A DNA stretch of 46,481 bases from Halodesulfovibrio sp. (GCA_003252375.1 QKEJ01000140.1:1-46481); one strand, 5' to 3'. Positions 16,989 to 26,559 are shown, numbered from the stretch's first letter. The notes: a model not told the origin generated them from the sequence alone. Translations and numbers: made by a program.

Positions 16989-17381
16989 TTAATCCTCGAT
17001 GAGAGACATGGATTTCAATTCGCGATAAAGCTTGTCCTTGTCGATGGGTTTGACGATGTATGCCGAGGCCTGCCCGGAATCGAAGGAACGGACCACCGTC
17101 TTGATGTCGGACAGCGCCGTGGTCATGATGACCTTGGCCCGGGGCAGACTGCGCTCATCCTCACGCTGGCGGATGATCTCCAGTGCCTCCAGCCCGTTTC
17201 TGCCCGGCATCATGATATCCATGAGGATGAGGGTGTACGGCCGCTCCTCGCCATGCGCGAGTTCAAAGGCCTCCAGAGCCTCATTGCCGTTTACCACGGA
17301 ATCAACCTCGAACAACGGAGCCAGCATCTTTTCCAGCACGATCCTGCTAATGAACTCGTCTTCCACTACTAGCGCACGCAT
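16989..17381 (-). CDS. CheY-like receiver
   Basis: A 130-residue receiver with no output domain. It shows acidic residues in VVEDEF, Asp55 in LMDIMMPGRNG, TTALSD as the switch strand and Lys in YIVKPIDKD. It is the first gene of the minus-strand operon followed by the Hpt-STAS protein, the CheA body and NDH-2, and lies 33 nt from the Hpt gene. It is the natural phosphate acceptor of that split CheA. Its downstream target is unknown. Confidence 0.92.
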   Translation of the reverse strand: MRALVVEDEFISRIVLEKMLAPLFEVDSVVNGNEALEAFELAHGEERPYTLILMDIMMPGRNGLEALEIIRQREDERSLPRAKVIMTTALSDIKTVVRSFDSGQASAYIVKPIDKDKLYRELKSMSLIED

Positions 17382-17505
17382 AGCCTCTCCGACAGGTTAT
17401 CCGGTACTGTTTCAACATCTCACGCACCAGCCAGACATTGCCACACTGAATTACGTACTACAGCCCACAAACCGCAGGAAGTATTTTTTGCAATATTTCC
17501 CAAGC

Positions 17506-17533
17506 TTGAAATGCTGGACCATTCTTGTATCAT
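17506..17533 (+). promoter_or_regulatory. Sigma-70-type promoter for the HDOD gene
   Basis: TTGAAA (17506-17511) and TATCAT (17528-17533) are separated by 16 bases. The predicted start is about 30 nt before the GTG at 17571. The element lies in the divergent region shared with the receiver gene at 16989-17381. Confidence 0.5.
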
Positions 17534-17570
17534 CATGCACAAGAGGCCATACAACGGATAAGGAGCGGGC

Positions 17571-18827
17571 GTGGGGACACTGCATATTGACGAGTTGCAG
17601 CCGGGCATGAAGCTTGAGGCAGACGTGCGCGGCATGCATAATCGCAAGCTCTTTTCTGCCGGCCTCATCCTGGGTTCCGAACAGATCGGCATCATGAAGG
17701 CCTGGGGCGTTACCGAGGCCACCATCGTGGGCCTGACCCGCGAGGAACTGAAAGCCAGAAAGGCTTCCATGATTCCGCCGGAAATACAGCTCCAGGCCCG
17801 CACCCTGGTGGACGCCTCGTTCCAGAACAGGCACCTCGGCAGCGAATTCATGGAGGAATTCCACAAGCTGTGCACCGAGCGCATGGCAACACGGCTGCAT
17901 GGAGGGTCCTTCAGCCCTCTGCCCGCAGCGCACCTCGCCTCGCTGCGCACCATGTGCGCCGAGGGGCCGCCACACCCCAGACCGAGCTCGGCCCATTCGC
18001 TGGTGGGCAGCGAAGTCCGCCTTCTCTCCTTTCCTTCCGTCTACGCGCTCATTCTCAAGGAACTGCAGTCCCCCATGTGCTCCGCGCGCCGCATAGGCGA
18101 GGTGGTGGGCCGTGACCCGGGGCTCACGGCCAAGATACTCAGGCTTGTGAACAGCCCCTTCTACGGATTCCCCTCACGCATAGACACCATTGAACGCGCC
18201 ATCACCATCCTCGGCGTCAACGAGCTCACCACGCTGGCGCTGGGCATTTCCGCCATCAAGACCTTTGACAACATTCCCTCCTCCGTGCTGAGCATGCGGC
18301 ATTTCTGGGAACACTCCATGTCCTGCGGCATCCTTGCGCGCCTGATTGCCGGCAGCAAACCCGGCCTTTCCGAAGAACGGTTCTTCGTGGCGGGGCTCCT
18401 GCACGACATCGGCACGCTGCTCATGCTCCGGGCCACTCCTCACACATACGGAACCGTGCTCCTGCTTTCCCGCGACGAGCGCATCGCCATTGAGGATGCC
18501 GAAAAACAGATTTTCGGGTTCACCCATGCCGACGTGGGCGGCCTGCTGCTCGACACATGGAGCATCCCCGAAACACTCGCCCTGATGGTGCGCAACCACC
18601 ACACCCCCATGAAAAGCCAACCCCTGCTCGATACCGCCATCATCCATCTGGCGGACATTCTTGCCCTGGGACTGCGCACCGAGGACTACGGCGCCTTCTA
18701 TGCCCCGACCATTCTGCCGCAGGTCATGGACGCCGTGGGCCTTCCGGCCAGTTCGCTGGAACCCATGTTCCTGCAGCACGATACCCAGATGGCCGACATG
18801 ATGAATCTTTTCTTTGACGGAGAATAG
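17571..18827 (+). CDS. HDOD-domain signalling protein
   Basis: A 418-residue soluble protein. The GTG 17571 start has AAGGAG 5 nt upstream. Residues 1-60 (DELQPGMKLEADVRGMHNRKLF) resemble the small N-terminal domain found before HD-GYP domains. The HDOD domain spans about 145-345, with FPSVYALILKEL, DPGLTAKILRLVNSPFYG and ILGVNELTTLALG, and retains HDIG near residue 283. HDOD proteins serve as non-enzymatic signalling platforms, and hydrolase activity is not expected. The stop is 1 nt from the start of the sigma-54 activator gene, with overlapping translation signals, so the two probably work together. Confidence 0.88.
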   Translation: MGTLHIDELQPGMKLEADVRGMHNRKLFSAGLILGSEQIGIMKAWGVTEATIVGLTREELKARKASMIPPEIQLQARTLVDASFQNRHLGSEFMEEFHKLCTERMATRLHGGSFSPLPAAHLASLRTMCAEGPPHPRPSSAHSLVGSEVRLLSFPSVYALILKELQSPMCSARRIGEVVGRDPGLTAKILRLVNSPFYGFPSRIDTIERAITILGVNELTTLALGISAIKTFDNIPSSVLSMRHFWEHSMSCGILARLIAGSKPGLSEERFFVAGLLHDIGTLLMLRATPHTYGTVLLLSRDERIAIEDAEKQIFGFTHADVGGLLLDTWSIPETLALMVRNHHTPMKSQPLLDTAIIHLADILALGLRTEDYGAFYAPTILPQVMDAVGLPASSLEPMFLQHDTQMADMMNLFFDGE

Positions 18828-18828
18828 C

Positions 18829-20838
18829 GTGGCCGGCACACACGACAAGCACACGACGCCTCCGGAACAACGGGCCCTGACCGAGGAACGGCGCGCCACG
18901 CTCCGCGCCCTGGAACTGGCCGCCACCCTGGGACACTTTGCCAGCAGTCTCGACAAGGTCGCGGACGAGCATGCCATCCTTGCGGAAACGGCCAGCAAGC
19001 TGAGCGGGCTTGTGGATTTCTCCAGTCTCAATTTCTATCTCGTCAACGAGGAAACCTTCGCCTTTGACCTTGCCTGGACCTCCACCCCCGGGCAGCAGAC
19101 GGACATCCAACGCGAGGTGGACATCTTCATCGAAGAGCGCACCTTCGCCTGGGCCCTGGGCCGCAACAAGCCCACGATGGCCAGCTCACGGACCATGGGG
19201 CGGATCCTGCTCCACCCCATTGCAACGGGCTCCGGCCCGCTGGGCATGTTCGTGGGCATTCTCAGAGCCGAGGGAACCGAGCACAGCGCGGATATCGGCT
19301 TCTACCTGCTGACCATAACCCTGTTCGCCGCGTCCGCCCTGCTGGAGAACTTCCGCCTGTTCCGGGATCTTGAAACCGTAAACAGCAACCTCGAGCAGGA
19401 AGTGGCGGACCGCACCCGCGAGCTCACTCTCTCCAATACCCAGCTGCGCGAGACCCTGGACGAGCGGGAACGCTTCAGACGGGACCTTGAAACAGTCTTC
19501 TCCTCCATGCAGGACCCGCTGATAACCGTTGACCGCAACAGGCGCATCACCAAGGCGAACAGGGCCGCCGTGCAGCTCTTCGGAGCTGCCGAACCGCTGC
19601 TTACGGGACGCGCCTTTGCCGATGCGTTTCCACAGGCGGCCGAGGCGTGTCTGCAGGTCTTCAGCAGCACCATCGACCATGGACAGGCTGTTCGGGAGTT
19701 CCGCACCCAATACCGGCAGGAAGGCATGGACAGGGTGCTCATCCTCAGCTGCTCCCCACTCATTGCCCCTGATGGCAGCCTTGGCGGAGCCGTGCTGCTC
19801 ATCCGGGACATCACCCGGCTGGCATCACTGGAAAAGCAGCTCAAGGAGCGACACTCCTTCCGCAGCATCGTGGGAAAGAGCATCAAGATGCAACGCCTCT
19901 ACACCCTGCTCGAAAGCCTGACCGAAGTGGACACCACCGTCCTTGTCACGGGGGAATCGGGAACAGGCAAGGAGCTGATCGCCGATGCCCTGCACCACAA
20001 CGGGGCTCGGGCCCATGGCCCGCTCATCAAGGTCAACTGCACGGCCCTGTCGGAAAGCCTGCTGGAAAGCGAACTCTTCGGCCATGTACGCGGCGCCTTT
20101 ACCGGCGCGGTTGCGGACAAGGCGGGCCGATTCGAAGCTGCAGAGGGTGGCACCATCTTTCTGGATGAAATCGGCGACGTTTCCCCCCGCATTCAGGTCC
20201 TCCTGCTGCGCTTTCTCGAATCCAAGGAGTTCGAACGGGTCGGAGATACCGTCACCCGCAAGGCGGATGTACGGATCGTTGCCGCGACCAACGCCAACCT
20301 CCTGCAGAAGATACAGGAAGGCAGCTTCCGGGCGGACCTCTACTATCGTCTCAACGTCATGCACGTTCAGCTCCCCCCGCTCCGCGAGCGACGTGACGAC
20401 CTGCCGCTGCTGACCACTCACCTCATTGCCCGCTGCAACAAGGAACTGGGCACAACGGTTCAGGGGATAACCGACGAGGCCATGCAGTTCTTCCTGCGTC
20501 ACCCGTGGCCCGGCAATGTCCGGGAGCTCAAGCACGTGATCGAACACGGCTGCATTCTGGCCCGGCAGGGCCTCATAGGCATTGAGCACCTGACCCCGGA
20601 AACCATTGAAACGCCGTACATCCCACCCCCCTCTGCGGCACCCGCACCGTACGCTCCGGCCCCCCAGCCTCTCCTTGGGCACCCCGCACCGCGCCGCTCC
20701 TTCCGCGATCTCACCGCGGAGACAATTACCGCCGCAGTCGCGGCGGCCGGAGGCAACAAGGCGCACGCCGCACGTCTGCTCGGCATGGGCCGGGCGACCC
20801 TGTACCGCAAGATGCGGGAGCTGCATCTCGACGACTGA
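18829..20838 (+). CDS. GAF-PAS sigma-54 activator
   Basis: A 669-residue enhancer-binding protein. The GTG 18829 start has GGAG 6 nt upstream, just after the HDOD stop. A GAF-like region (about 25-185) is followed by a coiled coil (about 185-225), a PAS domain (about 220-330), an AAA+ domain with GESGTGKE from Gly375 and GAFTGA at about 422, Walker B FLDEIGD, and a C-terminal Fis-type helix-turn-helix (GGNKAHAARLLGMGRATLY). There is no receiver, so it senses its signal directly or through the HDOD partner. A sigma-54 promoter and GATAC repeats lie just after the gene, before the thioredoxin-fold gene, its probable target. A Pro-rich linker precedes the DNA-binding domain. Confidence 0.93.
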   Translation: MAGTHDKHTTPPEQRALTEERRATLRALELAATLGHFASSLDKVADEHAILAETASKLSGLVDFSSLNFYLVNEETFAFDLAWTSTPGQQTDIQREVDIFIEERTFAWALGRNKPTMASSRTMGRILLHPIATGSGPLGMFVGILRAEGTEHSADIGFYLLTITLFAASALLENFRLFRDLETVNSNLEQEVADRTRELTLSNTQLRETLDERERFRRDLETVFSSMQDPLITVDRNRRITKANRAAVQLFGAAEPLLTGRAFADAFPQAAEACLQVFSSTIDHGQAVREFRTQYRQEGMDRVLILSCSPLIAPDGSLGGAVLLIRDITRLASLEKQLKERHSFRSIVGKSIKMQRLYTLLESLTEVDTTVLVTGESGTGKELIADALHHNGARAHGPLIKVNCTALSESLLESELFGHVRGAFTGAVADKAGRFEAAEGGTIFLDEIGDVSPRIQVLLLRFLESKEFERVGDTVTRKADVRIVAATNANLLQKIQEGSFRADLYYRLNVMHVQLPPLRERRDDLPLLTTHLIARCNKELGTTVQGITDEAMQFFLRHPWPGNVRELKHVIEHGCILARQGLIGIEHLTPETIETPYIPPPSAAPAPYAPAPQPLLGHPAPRRSFRDLTAETITAAVAAAGGNKAHAARLLGMGRATLYRKMRELHLDD

Positions 20839-20873
20839 GCCAGGGCGTCTCTCCACAGGGATTGAGACATAAT

Positions 20874-20910
20874 GATACACTTTGATGCGTATCAAGATAC
20901 ATAAAGATAC
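20874..20910. promoter_or_regulatory. GATAC repeats, candidate enhancer site
   Basis: GATAC lies at 20874-20878, its complement GTATC at 20889-20893, and GATAC again at 20896-20900 and 20906-20910. This makes an inverted pair with a 10-nt centre plus a direct pair with an exact 10-bp period. The cluster is 84 to 120 bp upstream of the start predicted from the sigma-54 promoter at 20968-20984. It is the likely binding site for the activator at 18829-20838, by inference. Confidence 0.5.
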
Positions 20911-20967
20911 ACATCAGGCCTCGCCAAAGCATCATCATCCCCCCGATTTTACACAATAAATCATCAC

Positions 20968-20984
20968 TGGCACGCATGCTGCTT
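20968..20984 (+). promoter_or_regulatory. Sigma-54 (-24/-12) promoter
   Basis: TGGCACGCATGCTGCTT has a perfect -24 and a -12 of CTGCT (one mismatch to TTGCW), with 10 bases between GG (20969-20970) and GC (20981-20982). The predicted start, near 20994, gives a leader of about 24 nt containing the ribosome site. Confidence 0.8.
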
Positions 20985-21017
20985 TTTGCCTTTCAGATCT
21001 CTAGAAAGGCGGAAACC

Positions 21018-21428
21018 ATGCTTCAGACACTCACACCCAAGGAATTCGCGGCCGTGCTCGAGCACGAGTCCCGCCCCATCCTTGCCGGATGTCTTGAACC
21101 GGGCCCCCTGTATGCCGAGCAGCTGAAGGTGCTCGAAGAGGTCGCACTCACCTGTGCAAAACAATTTTCGGTCTGCCTGATGAGCCCGGACTACTGCTCC
21201 GAGTTCAGCAGGACATACGCCATCGCAGGCACCCCGTCGTATCTCTTCTTCTATCAGGGAGTCGAGAAAACCAGGTTCCTCGGCCATGCGGACGCCATCA
21301 ATCTCATGAGCATCCTGCTGGTGGACGGACACAGTGAACCAGATGCCGAGCCGGTGTTCGACACCATGGACAATACGATCCATCTGCCGAACATCTCCGG
21401 CCTGTTCCACGACTGGAAACGACACTAG
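21018..21428 (+). CDS. Thioredoxin-fold protein without CxxC
   Basis: A 136-residue soluble protein. ATG 21018 has AAGGCGG 5 nt upstream; an in-frame ATG at 20976 would lie before the sigma-54 transcript start. The pattern PILAGCLEPGPLYAEQLKVLEEVA, then VCLMSPD, then AGTPSYLFFYQGVEKTRFLGH follows a thioredoxin fold, with the cis-proline in GTPS. The active-site CxxC is absent; the corresponding stretch has one Cys (AGCLEPG). It is therefore probably not a disulfide reductase and may be a binding or scaffold protein. It is transcribed from its own sigma-54 promoter behind the activator gene. The fold call is from motif pattern only. Confidence 0.8.
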   Translation: MLQTLTPKEFAAVLEHESRPILAGCLEPGPLYAEQLKVLEEVALTCAKQFSVCLMSPDYCSEFSRTYAIAGTPSYLFFYQGVEKTRFLGHADAINLMSILLVDGHSEPDAEPVFDTMDNTIHLPNISGLFHDWKRH

Positions 21429-21659
21429 CCTGCACCATGCGCTCCCTTGGGGAAGGGAACGCATCGGGGGATTGACGACATGCGGAGGCTATGGAGCGCG
21501 GGGGCGCTCCGGCATCCCGCAGGTCTTTCGCACAGAACCGTGACGGAAGGTTCGTGCACAGATTGATACAGGCTGCGCGGCCCGCCATGGCCGACGCCGC
21601 AAGGGGACTTGAGAGAACACACTCCCCTCTTTCCGGCTGTTGGGGAACCGCCGGAACCA
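21429..21659 (+). ncRNA. Hairpin-rich untranslated stretch, candidate RNA or long 3' leader
   Basis: This 230-nt stretch has no convincing gene but folds into consecutive hairpins: TGCG/CGCA with TCCCTT/AAGGGA (21438-21463), GGAGCGC/GCGCTCC (21493-21510) inside TGCGG/CCGCA (21481-21521), GCAC-GAACC/GGTTC-GTGC (21530-21557), and CGGCC/GGCCG (21578-21593). It runs into the terminator at 21660-21692. It does not match 6S, SRP, RNase P or tmRNA signatures that I know. It could be a small RNA, a processed 3' end of the preceding mRNA, or unstructured spacer with chance pairing. Confidence 0.35.
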
Positions 21660-21692
21660 CCCCGCTTCTCGCCAGCCGAGAAGCGGGGTTTT
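21660..21692 (+). terminator. Rho-independent terminator
   Basis: CCCCGCTTCTCG (21660-21671) pairs with CGAGAAGCGGGG (21677-21688) around CCAGC, followed by TTTTCT. This 12-bp stem ends the transcript that includes the thioredoxin-fold gene and the hairpin-rich stretch. Confidence 0.88.
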
Positions 21693-21720
21693 CTGTACCG
21701 CTCCCTCTGCCTCCAAAGAC

Positions 21721-21756
21721 AAAGCCCCCGGCACGCCTTCGCGTGCCGGGGGCTTT
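21721..21756 (-). terminator. Terminator of the chemoreceptor gene
   Basis: A perfect 16-bp stem, 21721-21736 with 21741-21756, has a CTTC loop on the + strand. It lies 20 nt past the stop of the minus-strand chemoreceptor, and its AAA/TTT ends can act from either side. The terminator just upstream (21660-21692) faces the opposite gene. Confidence 0.85.
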
Positions 21757-21776
21757 CAGCTATTGCAGAGTGCCTG

Positions 21777-23927
21777 CTAGAAGCGTTCAAACTCCTCATC
21801 TTCATTGTCCAGAGCCAGATGCACGCCGTTGCCCTTCGATCCAGCGGCAGCCAGACGAGGCTGACGGGGCTCGGCAGCCTTCTTTGCCCCTGCGGGACGG
21901 GAAGCAACGGCCTTGGCCTTCCTGGGAGCAGAAACAGGGGCAGCATTGCCGCTGACCGTAAAGAAGGCAATGGCCTGCTGCAGCTGTTCCGCCTGCGCCG
22001 AGAATTCCTCGGCCGTGGAGGCAATCTCCTCCGAGGCGGATGCGTTCTGCTGGATGACCGAGTCGAGCTGGGTCACGGCCTGGTTGATCTGGCCGACCCC
22101 CACTTCCTGTTCGGCGCAGGCAGCGGCAATCTCGCGGACCATGTCCGCGGTCCGCTGGATATCCGGTACAACGGCCAGAAGCATGCCGCCGGCCTCTTCA
22201 GCCACCTCGACACTGGAGGTGGCCAGCTCGGTAATCTCGCCTGCGGCCTCGCGGGAGCGCTCTGCCAGCTTGCGGACTTCCGCCGCCACAACGGCAAAGC
22301 CCTTGCCGTGTTCACCGGCGCGGGCAGCCTCGATGGCGGCATTGAGCGCCAGCAGGTTCGTCTGCCGGGCAATCTCCTCGATGAAGGAGATCTTTTCGGA
22401 GATACGGTGCATCACCTGCACGGTCCGCTGCATGGCTTCGCTGGAAAGCTTGGTTTCGCGGGCGGCCTTGTCCACCAGTGTCTCGGTCTCGCGGGCATTG
22501 ACCGCGTTCTGCCGGACACCGGCAAGCATCTCGGTCATGGACGCGGACACTTCCTCCACGGAAGAGGCCTGCATGGTCGCCCCCTGAGACATGGTTTCAG
22601 AGGAGGAAGCCAGTTCTTCCGAGCCGGAGGCTATCTGCTCCGTGGCGATCTGGATATCCCCCACCACGCCGGTCAGGCGCTCCACCATCATCTTCATGGA
22701 GGCATATACCCCGCGCACGCTCTGGTGACCGAAGGATATGGTCAGGTCCCCGCGGGAAACCGTCTCGGCAATGGTGGCCATCTCTTCAGGCTCGCCGCCA
22801 AGGGTGTTGGTGATGCTGCGGGTGAAGAGGAAACTGACGCCTACCACAGCCGCCAGAATGCCCAGGGCAATCAGCGCCACCAGTCGCACCACGCCGGAAA
22901 CGGTCTCATCCATGGCCTTCTGCTTCTTCACGATGGCGGCTTCCACGCCGTCCACGTATATGCCCATGCCGACAATCCAGTTCCAGTCCCTGATGAGCTT
23001 CACATAGGAGAGCTTGGGTTCGGGCTTGTCGGAGCCGGCCTTGGGCCAGACATACTCAACGGTTCCTTCACCGTTGTTCTTCGCCACCTGCACCATTTCC
23101 GCGAAGAAGGCCTTGCCGTTCTTGTCGCGCAGATCCATCACGTTGGTTCCGACCATGGTTTCGCTGGGGTGGGCAATCATCACGCCGTTGGTGTCATTGA
23201 TCCAGAAATAGTTGCCATCGCTCTGGCGCATCTTGCTCAGCAGTCGCTTGGCTTCGTTCTGCATGTCCGCCGTGATGTCGTTCAGCCAGGTTCCCGTGCC
23301 GAGAACCCAGTTCAGACCGGGCACAAGACGTACATATGAAATTTTCAGGGTTGCGGACTGCTCGCCCGGCTTGGCCCAGTAGTAGGACACGAGCCCCTCG
23401 CCGGCGGTACGGCACACCTGCGCCATCTCGCGGAACATGTAGTTGCCCTTGGCATCCTGGTAATCCGTGAGGTCCTTGCCGTTCATGCTCGGCGAGGTGG
23501 GATGCATGATCATGCGGGGGGTAAGATCGTTGATCCAGATATAGTTGCCGTTGTCAAAACGGACGGCAGCCACAATCTTGAGGATCTCGTTGCGCAATGC
23601 TTCTTCCGACATGCCCGGATGGTCTGCCTGCAGAGCCACGATCTGCGCATACACCGCATCAACGACCTGCTTCAGATAGGCCTTGCGTTCCTCCTTGAGC
23701 CCCTCGATATCCTGCGAGCGCTTCACAAAGGAATCCACAGCCCCCACAGCCATGTTCACGTAATCCTGCAGACGTGATTCCTCACGCTGCATTGTTTCAG
23801 TACGGTACGACTCCGCTTCACTGCTGCTGTATGACAGCATCTGCGCAATAAAGACTGCGCTCAGTACAGCAACGGTCAGCAACGTTGCTATGACCTGAAA
23901 GCCCGTCATTTTAGTACGTAATTTCAT
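21777..23927 (-). CDS. Methyl-accepting chemotaxis protein, tandem Cache
   Basis: A 716-residue chemoreceptor. After a membrane helix at about 10-32, the periplasmic region holds two similar single-Cache units: [19 protein letters not shown]...[11 protein letters not shown] and [19 protein letters not shown]...[12 protein letters not shown] second helix lies near 335-360, then HAMP ([15 protein letters not shown]) and the signalling hairpin [21 protein letters not shown]. The C-terminus ends DEEFERF, similar to the pentapeptide tether for CheR/CheB. It reports a small-molecule signal to a CheA/CheW array; the ligand is unknown. GGAGGG precedes the start. It is transcribed alone, with a perfect terminator. 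The split CheA at 14458-16212 is not adjacent and need not be its partner. Confidence 0.95.
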   Translation of the reverse strand: MKLRTKMTGFQVIATLLTVAVLSAVFIAQMLSYSSSEAESYRTETMQREESRLQDYVNMAVGAVDSFVKRSQDIEGLKEERKAYLKQVVDAVYAQIVALQADHPGMSEEALRNEILKIVAAVRFDNGNYIWINDLTPRMIMHPTSPSMNGKDLTDYQDAKGNYMFREMAQVCRTAGEGLVSYYWAKPGEQSATLKISYVRLVPGLNWVLGTGTWLNDITADMQNEAKRLLSKMRQSDGNYFWINDTNGVMIAHPSETMVGTNVMDLRDKNGKAFFAEMVQVAKNNGEGTVEYVWPKAGSDKPEPKLSYVKLIRDWNWIVGMGIYVDGVEAAIVKKQKAMDETVSGVVRLVALIALGILAAVVGVSFLFTRSITNTLGGEPEEMATIAETVSRGDLTISFGHQSVRGVYASMKMMVERLTGVVGDIQIATEQIASGSEELASSSETMSQGATMQASSVEEVSASMTEMLAGVRQNAVNARETETLVDKAARETKLSSEAMQRTVQVMHRISEKISFIEEIARQTNLLALNAAIEAARAGEHGKGFAVVAAEVRKLAERSREAAGEITELATSSVEVAEEAGGMLLAVVPDIQRTADMVREIAAACAEQEVGVGQINQAVTQLDSVIQQNASASEEIASTAEEFSAQAEQLQQAIAFFTVSGNAAPVSAPRKAKAVASRPAGAKKAAEPRQPRLAAAGSKGNGVHLALDNEDEEFERF

Positions 23928-24109
23928 GGCACCCTCCGGCGTTATTGAGTGTGTCTGCGTGGCAACGGGCGCTGTATCCCGATTGATCCAGCATTGGCAG
24001 GTTGGTCAATCAACATGAACGGTACTTTGGCAATTCCCATAAAATAAAGCAATACATCAGATACCATTTTGTCAGGCGATTATAATTTTCAATAATCCCG
24101 GACAGCTCG

Positions 24110-24145
24110 AAAAAAAATGGCGGTCTGACAAAAGCCAGACCGCCA
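24110..24145 (-). terminator. Rho-independent terminator of acs
   Basis: TGGCGGTCTG (24118-24127) pairs with CAGACCGCCA (24136-24145). On the minus strand the stem is followed by a run of eight T residues (24110-24117). It lies 25 nt past the acs stop. Confidence 0.93.
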
Positions 24146-24169
24146 AATATTTCTGCCCCCCTTCCGGAA

Positions 24170-26155
24170 TTATCTACCGGTGAGGTCCATTTTTCCTTCT
24201 ATGAGGTCGGCGATGACCCCCGGGTCAGCCAGCGTGGAGGTATCTCCGAAGTCGCTGGTCGTGCCCCCGGCAATCTTGCGCAGAATGCGACGCATGATCT
24301 TGCCGCTTCTGGTCTTGGGCAGACCATCGGCAAACTGCAGCACCTCCGGCGAGGCGATGGGACCGATCTCCTTGCGGACCCAGGTGCGGAGTTCGGCGCG
24401 CAATTCCTCGGACTCGTCCACCTCGGACGAGAGGGTGACATAGGCATAGATGGCTTCTCCCTTGATGGGGTGCGGCATGCCCACCACGGCGGCCTCGGCC
24501 ACGGCGGGATGGGCCACCAGGGCGGATTCGATCTCGGCCGTGCCCATGCGGTGCCCCGACACGTTAATGACGTCGTCAAGGCGCCCCATGATCCAGAAGT
24601 ATCCGTCGTTATCCACCCGTGCGCCGTCTCCGGCCTCATAAGCGCCGGGGAACCGTTCGAAGTACGTCGTCTTGTATCGTTCCGGATCGCCGAACACTCC
24701 CCGCAGCATGCCGGGCCACGGACGCCGTACGATGAGGTGGCCGCCTTCATTAGGCTCGGCATCCGTGCCGTCCGGACGAACGATACGGGCATCAATGCCG
24801 GGCAACGGCCGCGTGGCCGAACCGGGCTTGAGCGGCGTGGCGAAGGGCAGGGCGCTGATCATGATGCCCCCGGTTTCCGTCTGCCACCACGTGTCCACGA
24901 TGGGCAGCGAACCGCCTCCGACATGATTGTGGTACCACATCCAAGCCTCGGGATTGATGGGCTCGCCCACCGAGCCGAGCAGACGCAGGCTGCTGATGTC
25001 ATGCTTCTGCGTCCATTCGGCCCCCTCCCGCATCAGGGCCCGGATAACCGTGGGCGCAGTATAGAAAATGTTCACGCGGAATTTCTCGACCACCTGCCAG
25101 AAGCGGTCCGGGGCCGGGTAGCTGGGAACGCCCTCGAACATCAGGGTCGTGGCTCCGAGCGCCAGCGGACCATACACGATATAGGTATGCCCGGTAATCC
25201 AGCCGATGTCCGCCGTGCACCAGTAGACATCACTGTCCCGCACGTCGAAGACCCACTGGGTGGTATGGGCCGCATAGGTCAGGTAGCCGCCCGTGGTGTG
25301 CACAACGCCCTTGGGCTTGCCCGTGGAGCCGCTGGTGTACAGGATGAAAAGCGTATCCTCGGACTCCATGGGCACGCAGGGACAGAACGCCGTGATGCCC
25401 GGAGCGGACACGGCCTCGTGCCACCAGATGTCGCGCCCCTCAACCCAGTCGACCGTGGTGTCCGCGCGGTTCACCACAATGACCTTCTGCACGCTGGGGC
25501 ATTCGCGCAGCGCCTCATCCGCATTACGCTTCAGGGGAATGCTCCGGCCGGCGCGCAGCACGGCATCGGCCGTGACCACAACCTTGGCCTCGCAGTCCTG
25601 CACCCGGTTCTGCAGACTCACGGCGGAGAATCCCGCAAACACGATGGAATGAATGGCCCCGATCCGCACGCAGGCCAGCATGGCGATGGCCAGCTCCGGG
25701 ATCATGGGCATGTACAGGGCCACCCTGTCCCCCTTGGCCACGCCCTGCGCCTTGAGCACATTGGCGAAGCGGCAGACCTCGTCATACAGCATCTGGTACG
25801 TGTAGACCTTCACATCCTCATCCGGTTCACCCTGCCAGATGATGGCGGCCTTGTTCCTGCGCCCGTTGGCGATATGCCGGTCGAGGCAGTTGTAGGCGAT
25901 ATTCAGGGTTCCGCCGGAAAACCACTTGATGCTCGGCGTTTCCATGTCCGCGTCCAGCACGCTGGTGAACGGGGTGAACCAGTCCACCAATTCATTGGCA
26001 CGCTCCGCCCAGAATCCCTCGTTATCTTCCATGGAGCGCTTGTAGAGCGCCTCGTATTCCTCCATGGACTTGACGTACGAAGCATTTGCGCCTTCCACCG
26101 GCGGCTCGAACAGCCGGGTTTCATCCATCATGCTTTCAATCCGTGCCTGGCTCAT
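24170..26155 (-). CDS. acs: Acetyl-CoA synthetase (AMP-forming)
   Basis: A 661-residue enzyme, normal length for Acs. It makes acetyl-CoA from acetate, ATP and CoA through acetyl-AMP. Visible motifs are the ATP loop [30 protein letters not shown] near the acetate pocket, the hinge region [21 protein letters not shown], and the C-terminal [15 protein letters not shown] with the catalytic lysine that is the usual acetylation site. The start at 26155 has AAGGAG upstream; the longer open frame before it is unsupported. It is divergent from a Pat-like acetyltransferase gene (26560-29274), which fits control of Acs by lysine acetylation as known in Salmonella. Confidence 0.95.
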   Translation of the reverse strand: MSQARIESMMDETRLFEPPVEGANASYVKSMEEYEALYKRSMEDNEGFWAERANELVDWFTPFTSVLDADMETPSIKWFSGGTLNIAYNCLDRHIANGRRNKAAIIWQGEPDEDVKVYTYQMLYDEVCRFANVLKAQGVAKGDRVALYMPMIPELAIAMLACVRIGAIHSIVFAGFSAVSLQNRVQDCEAKVVVTADAVLRAGRSIPLKRNADEALRECPSVQKVIVVNRADTTVDWVEGRDIWWHEAVSAPGITAFCPCVPMESEDTLFILYTSGSTGKPKGVVHTTGGYLTYAAHTTQWVFDVRDSDVYWCTADIGWITGHTYIVYGPLALGATTLMFEGVPSYPAPDRFWQVVEKFRVNIFYTAPTVIRALMREGAEWTQKHDISSLRLLGSVGEPINPEAWMWYHNHVGGGSLPIVDTWWQTETGGIMISALPFATPLKPGSATRPLPGIDARIVRPDGTDAEPNEGGHLIVRRPWPGMLRGVFGDPERYKTTYFERFPGAYEAGDGARVDNDGYFWIMGRLDDVINVSGHRMGTAEIESALVAHPAVAEAAVVGMPHPIKGEAIYAYVTLSSEVDESEELRAELRTWVRKEIGPIASPEVLQFADGLPKTRSGKIMRRILRKIAGGTTSDFGDTSTLADPGVIADLIEGKMDLTGR

Positions 26156-26559
26156 GCTGATACACTCCTTGTCTGGTTGGGCAGATGCTCTCCGCCTGCA
26201 ACGTGCCTGTCGTCCTGTCACCCATGCGCGCCATACCATCCGTTTCGTGTCCTGTGCGCGGCGCGCATGCGGGGAGCGGGAAAGCCCTCAACGTGAATAT
26301 ACACGTCTCTATGATGGAAAAAAAGAATCCCCCACCAGTTTTCGGTGAGTGGTCGAATTCAGCAGATAAAGGAGAGCGGACTCGGTGAACGGTCGTCCTC
26401 ACACGCACGGCACTTCCGTCTTGTGCAATTGGAATTGACTTCTTTGCGCATGCCGTGAAAATATGGACAGGGTACGGGAAGAGACACGACAGCCCCGTGC
26501 CCTGCCGCACCATTCCCGATCCGCATTCGTGCCAACCGTCACACGACAAGGGAGCCGCC
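26156..26559. promoter_or_regulatory. Divergent acs / Pat-like control region
   Basis: About 400 bases without a gene. It holds the perfect inverted repeat ACGTG-N6-CACGT (26291-26306) and a direct repeat TCGGTGAGTGGTCG (26342-26355) / TCGGTGAACGGTCG (26382-26395), matching at 12 of 14 positions and spaced 40 bp apart. A possible sigma-70 element for the + gene is TTGACT (26435-26440) with a weak AAATAT (26459-26464). No sigma-54 element with correct spacing was found. The repeats are candidate operators shared by both genes. Confidence 0.5.

Noticed and set aside
17414-17443. TGGCAA...TGGCT on the minus strand before the CheY-like gene
   Set aside because: GG-GC spacing is 9, so it does not fit sigma-54.
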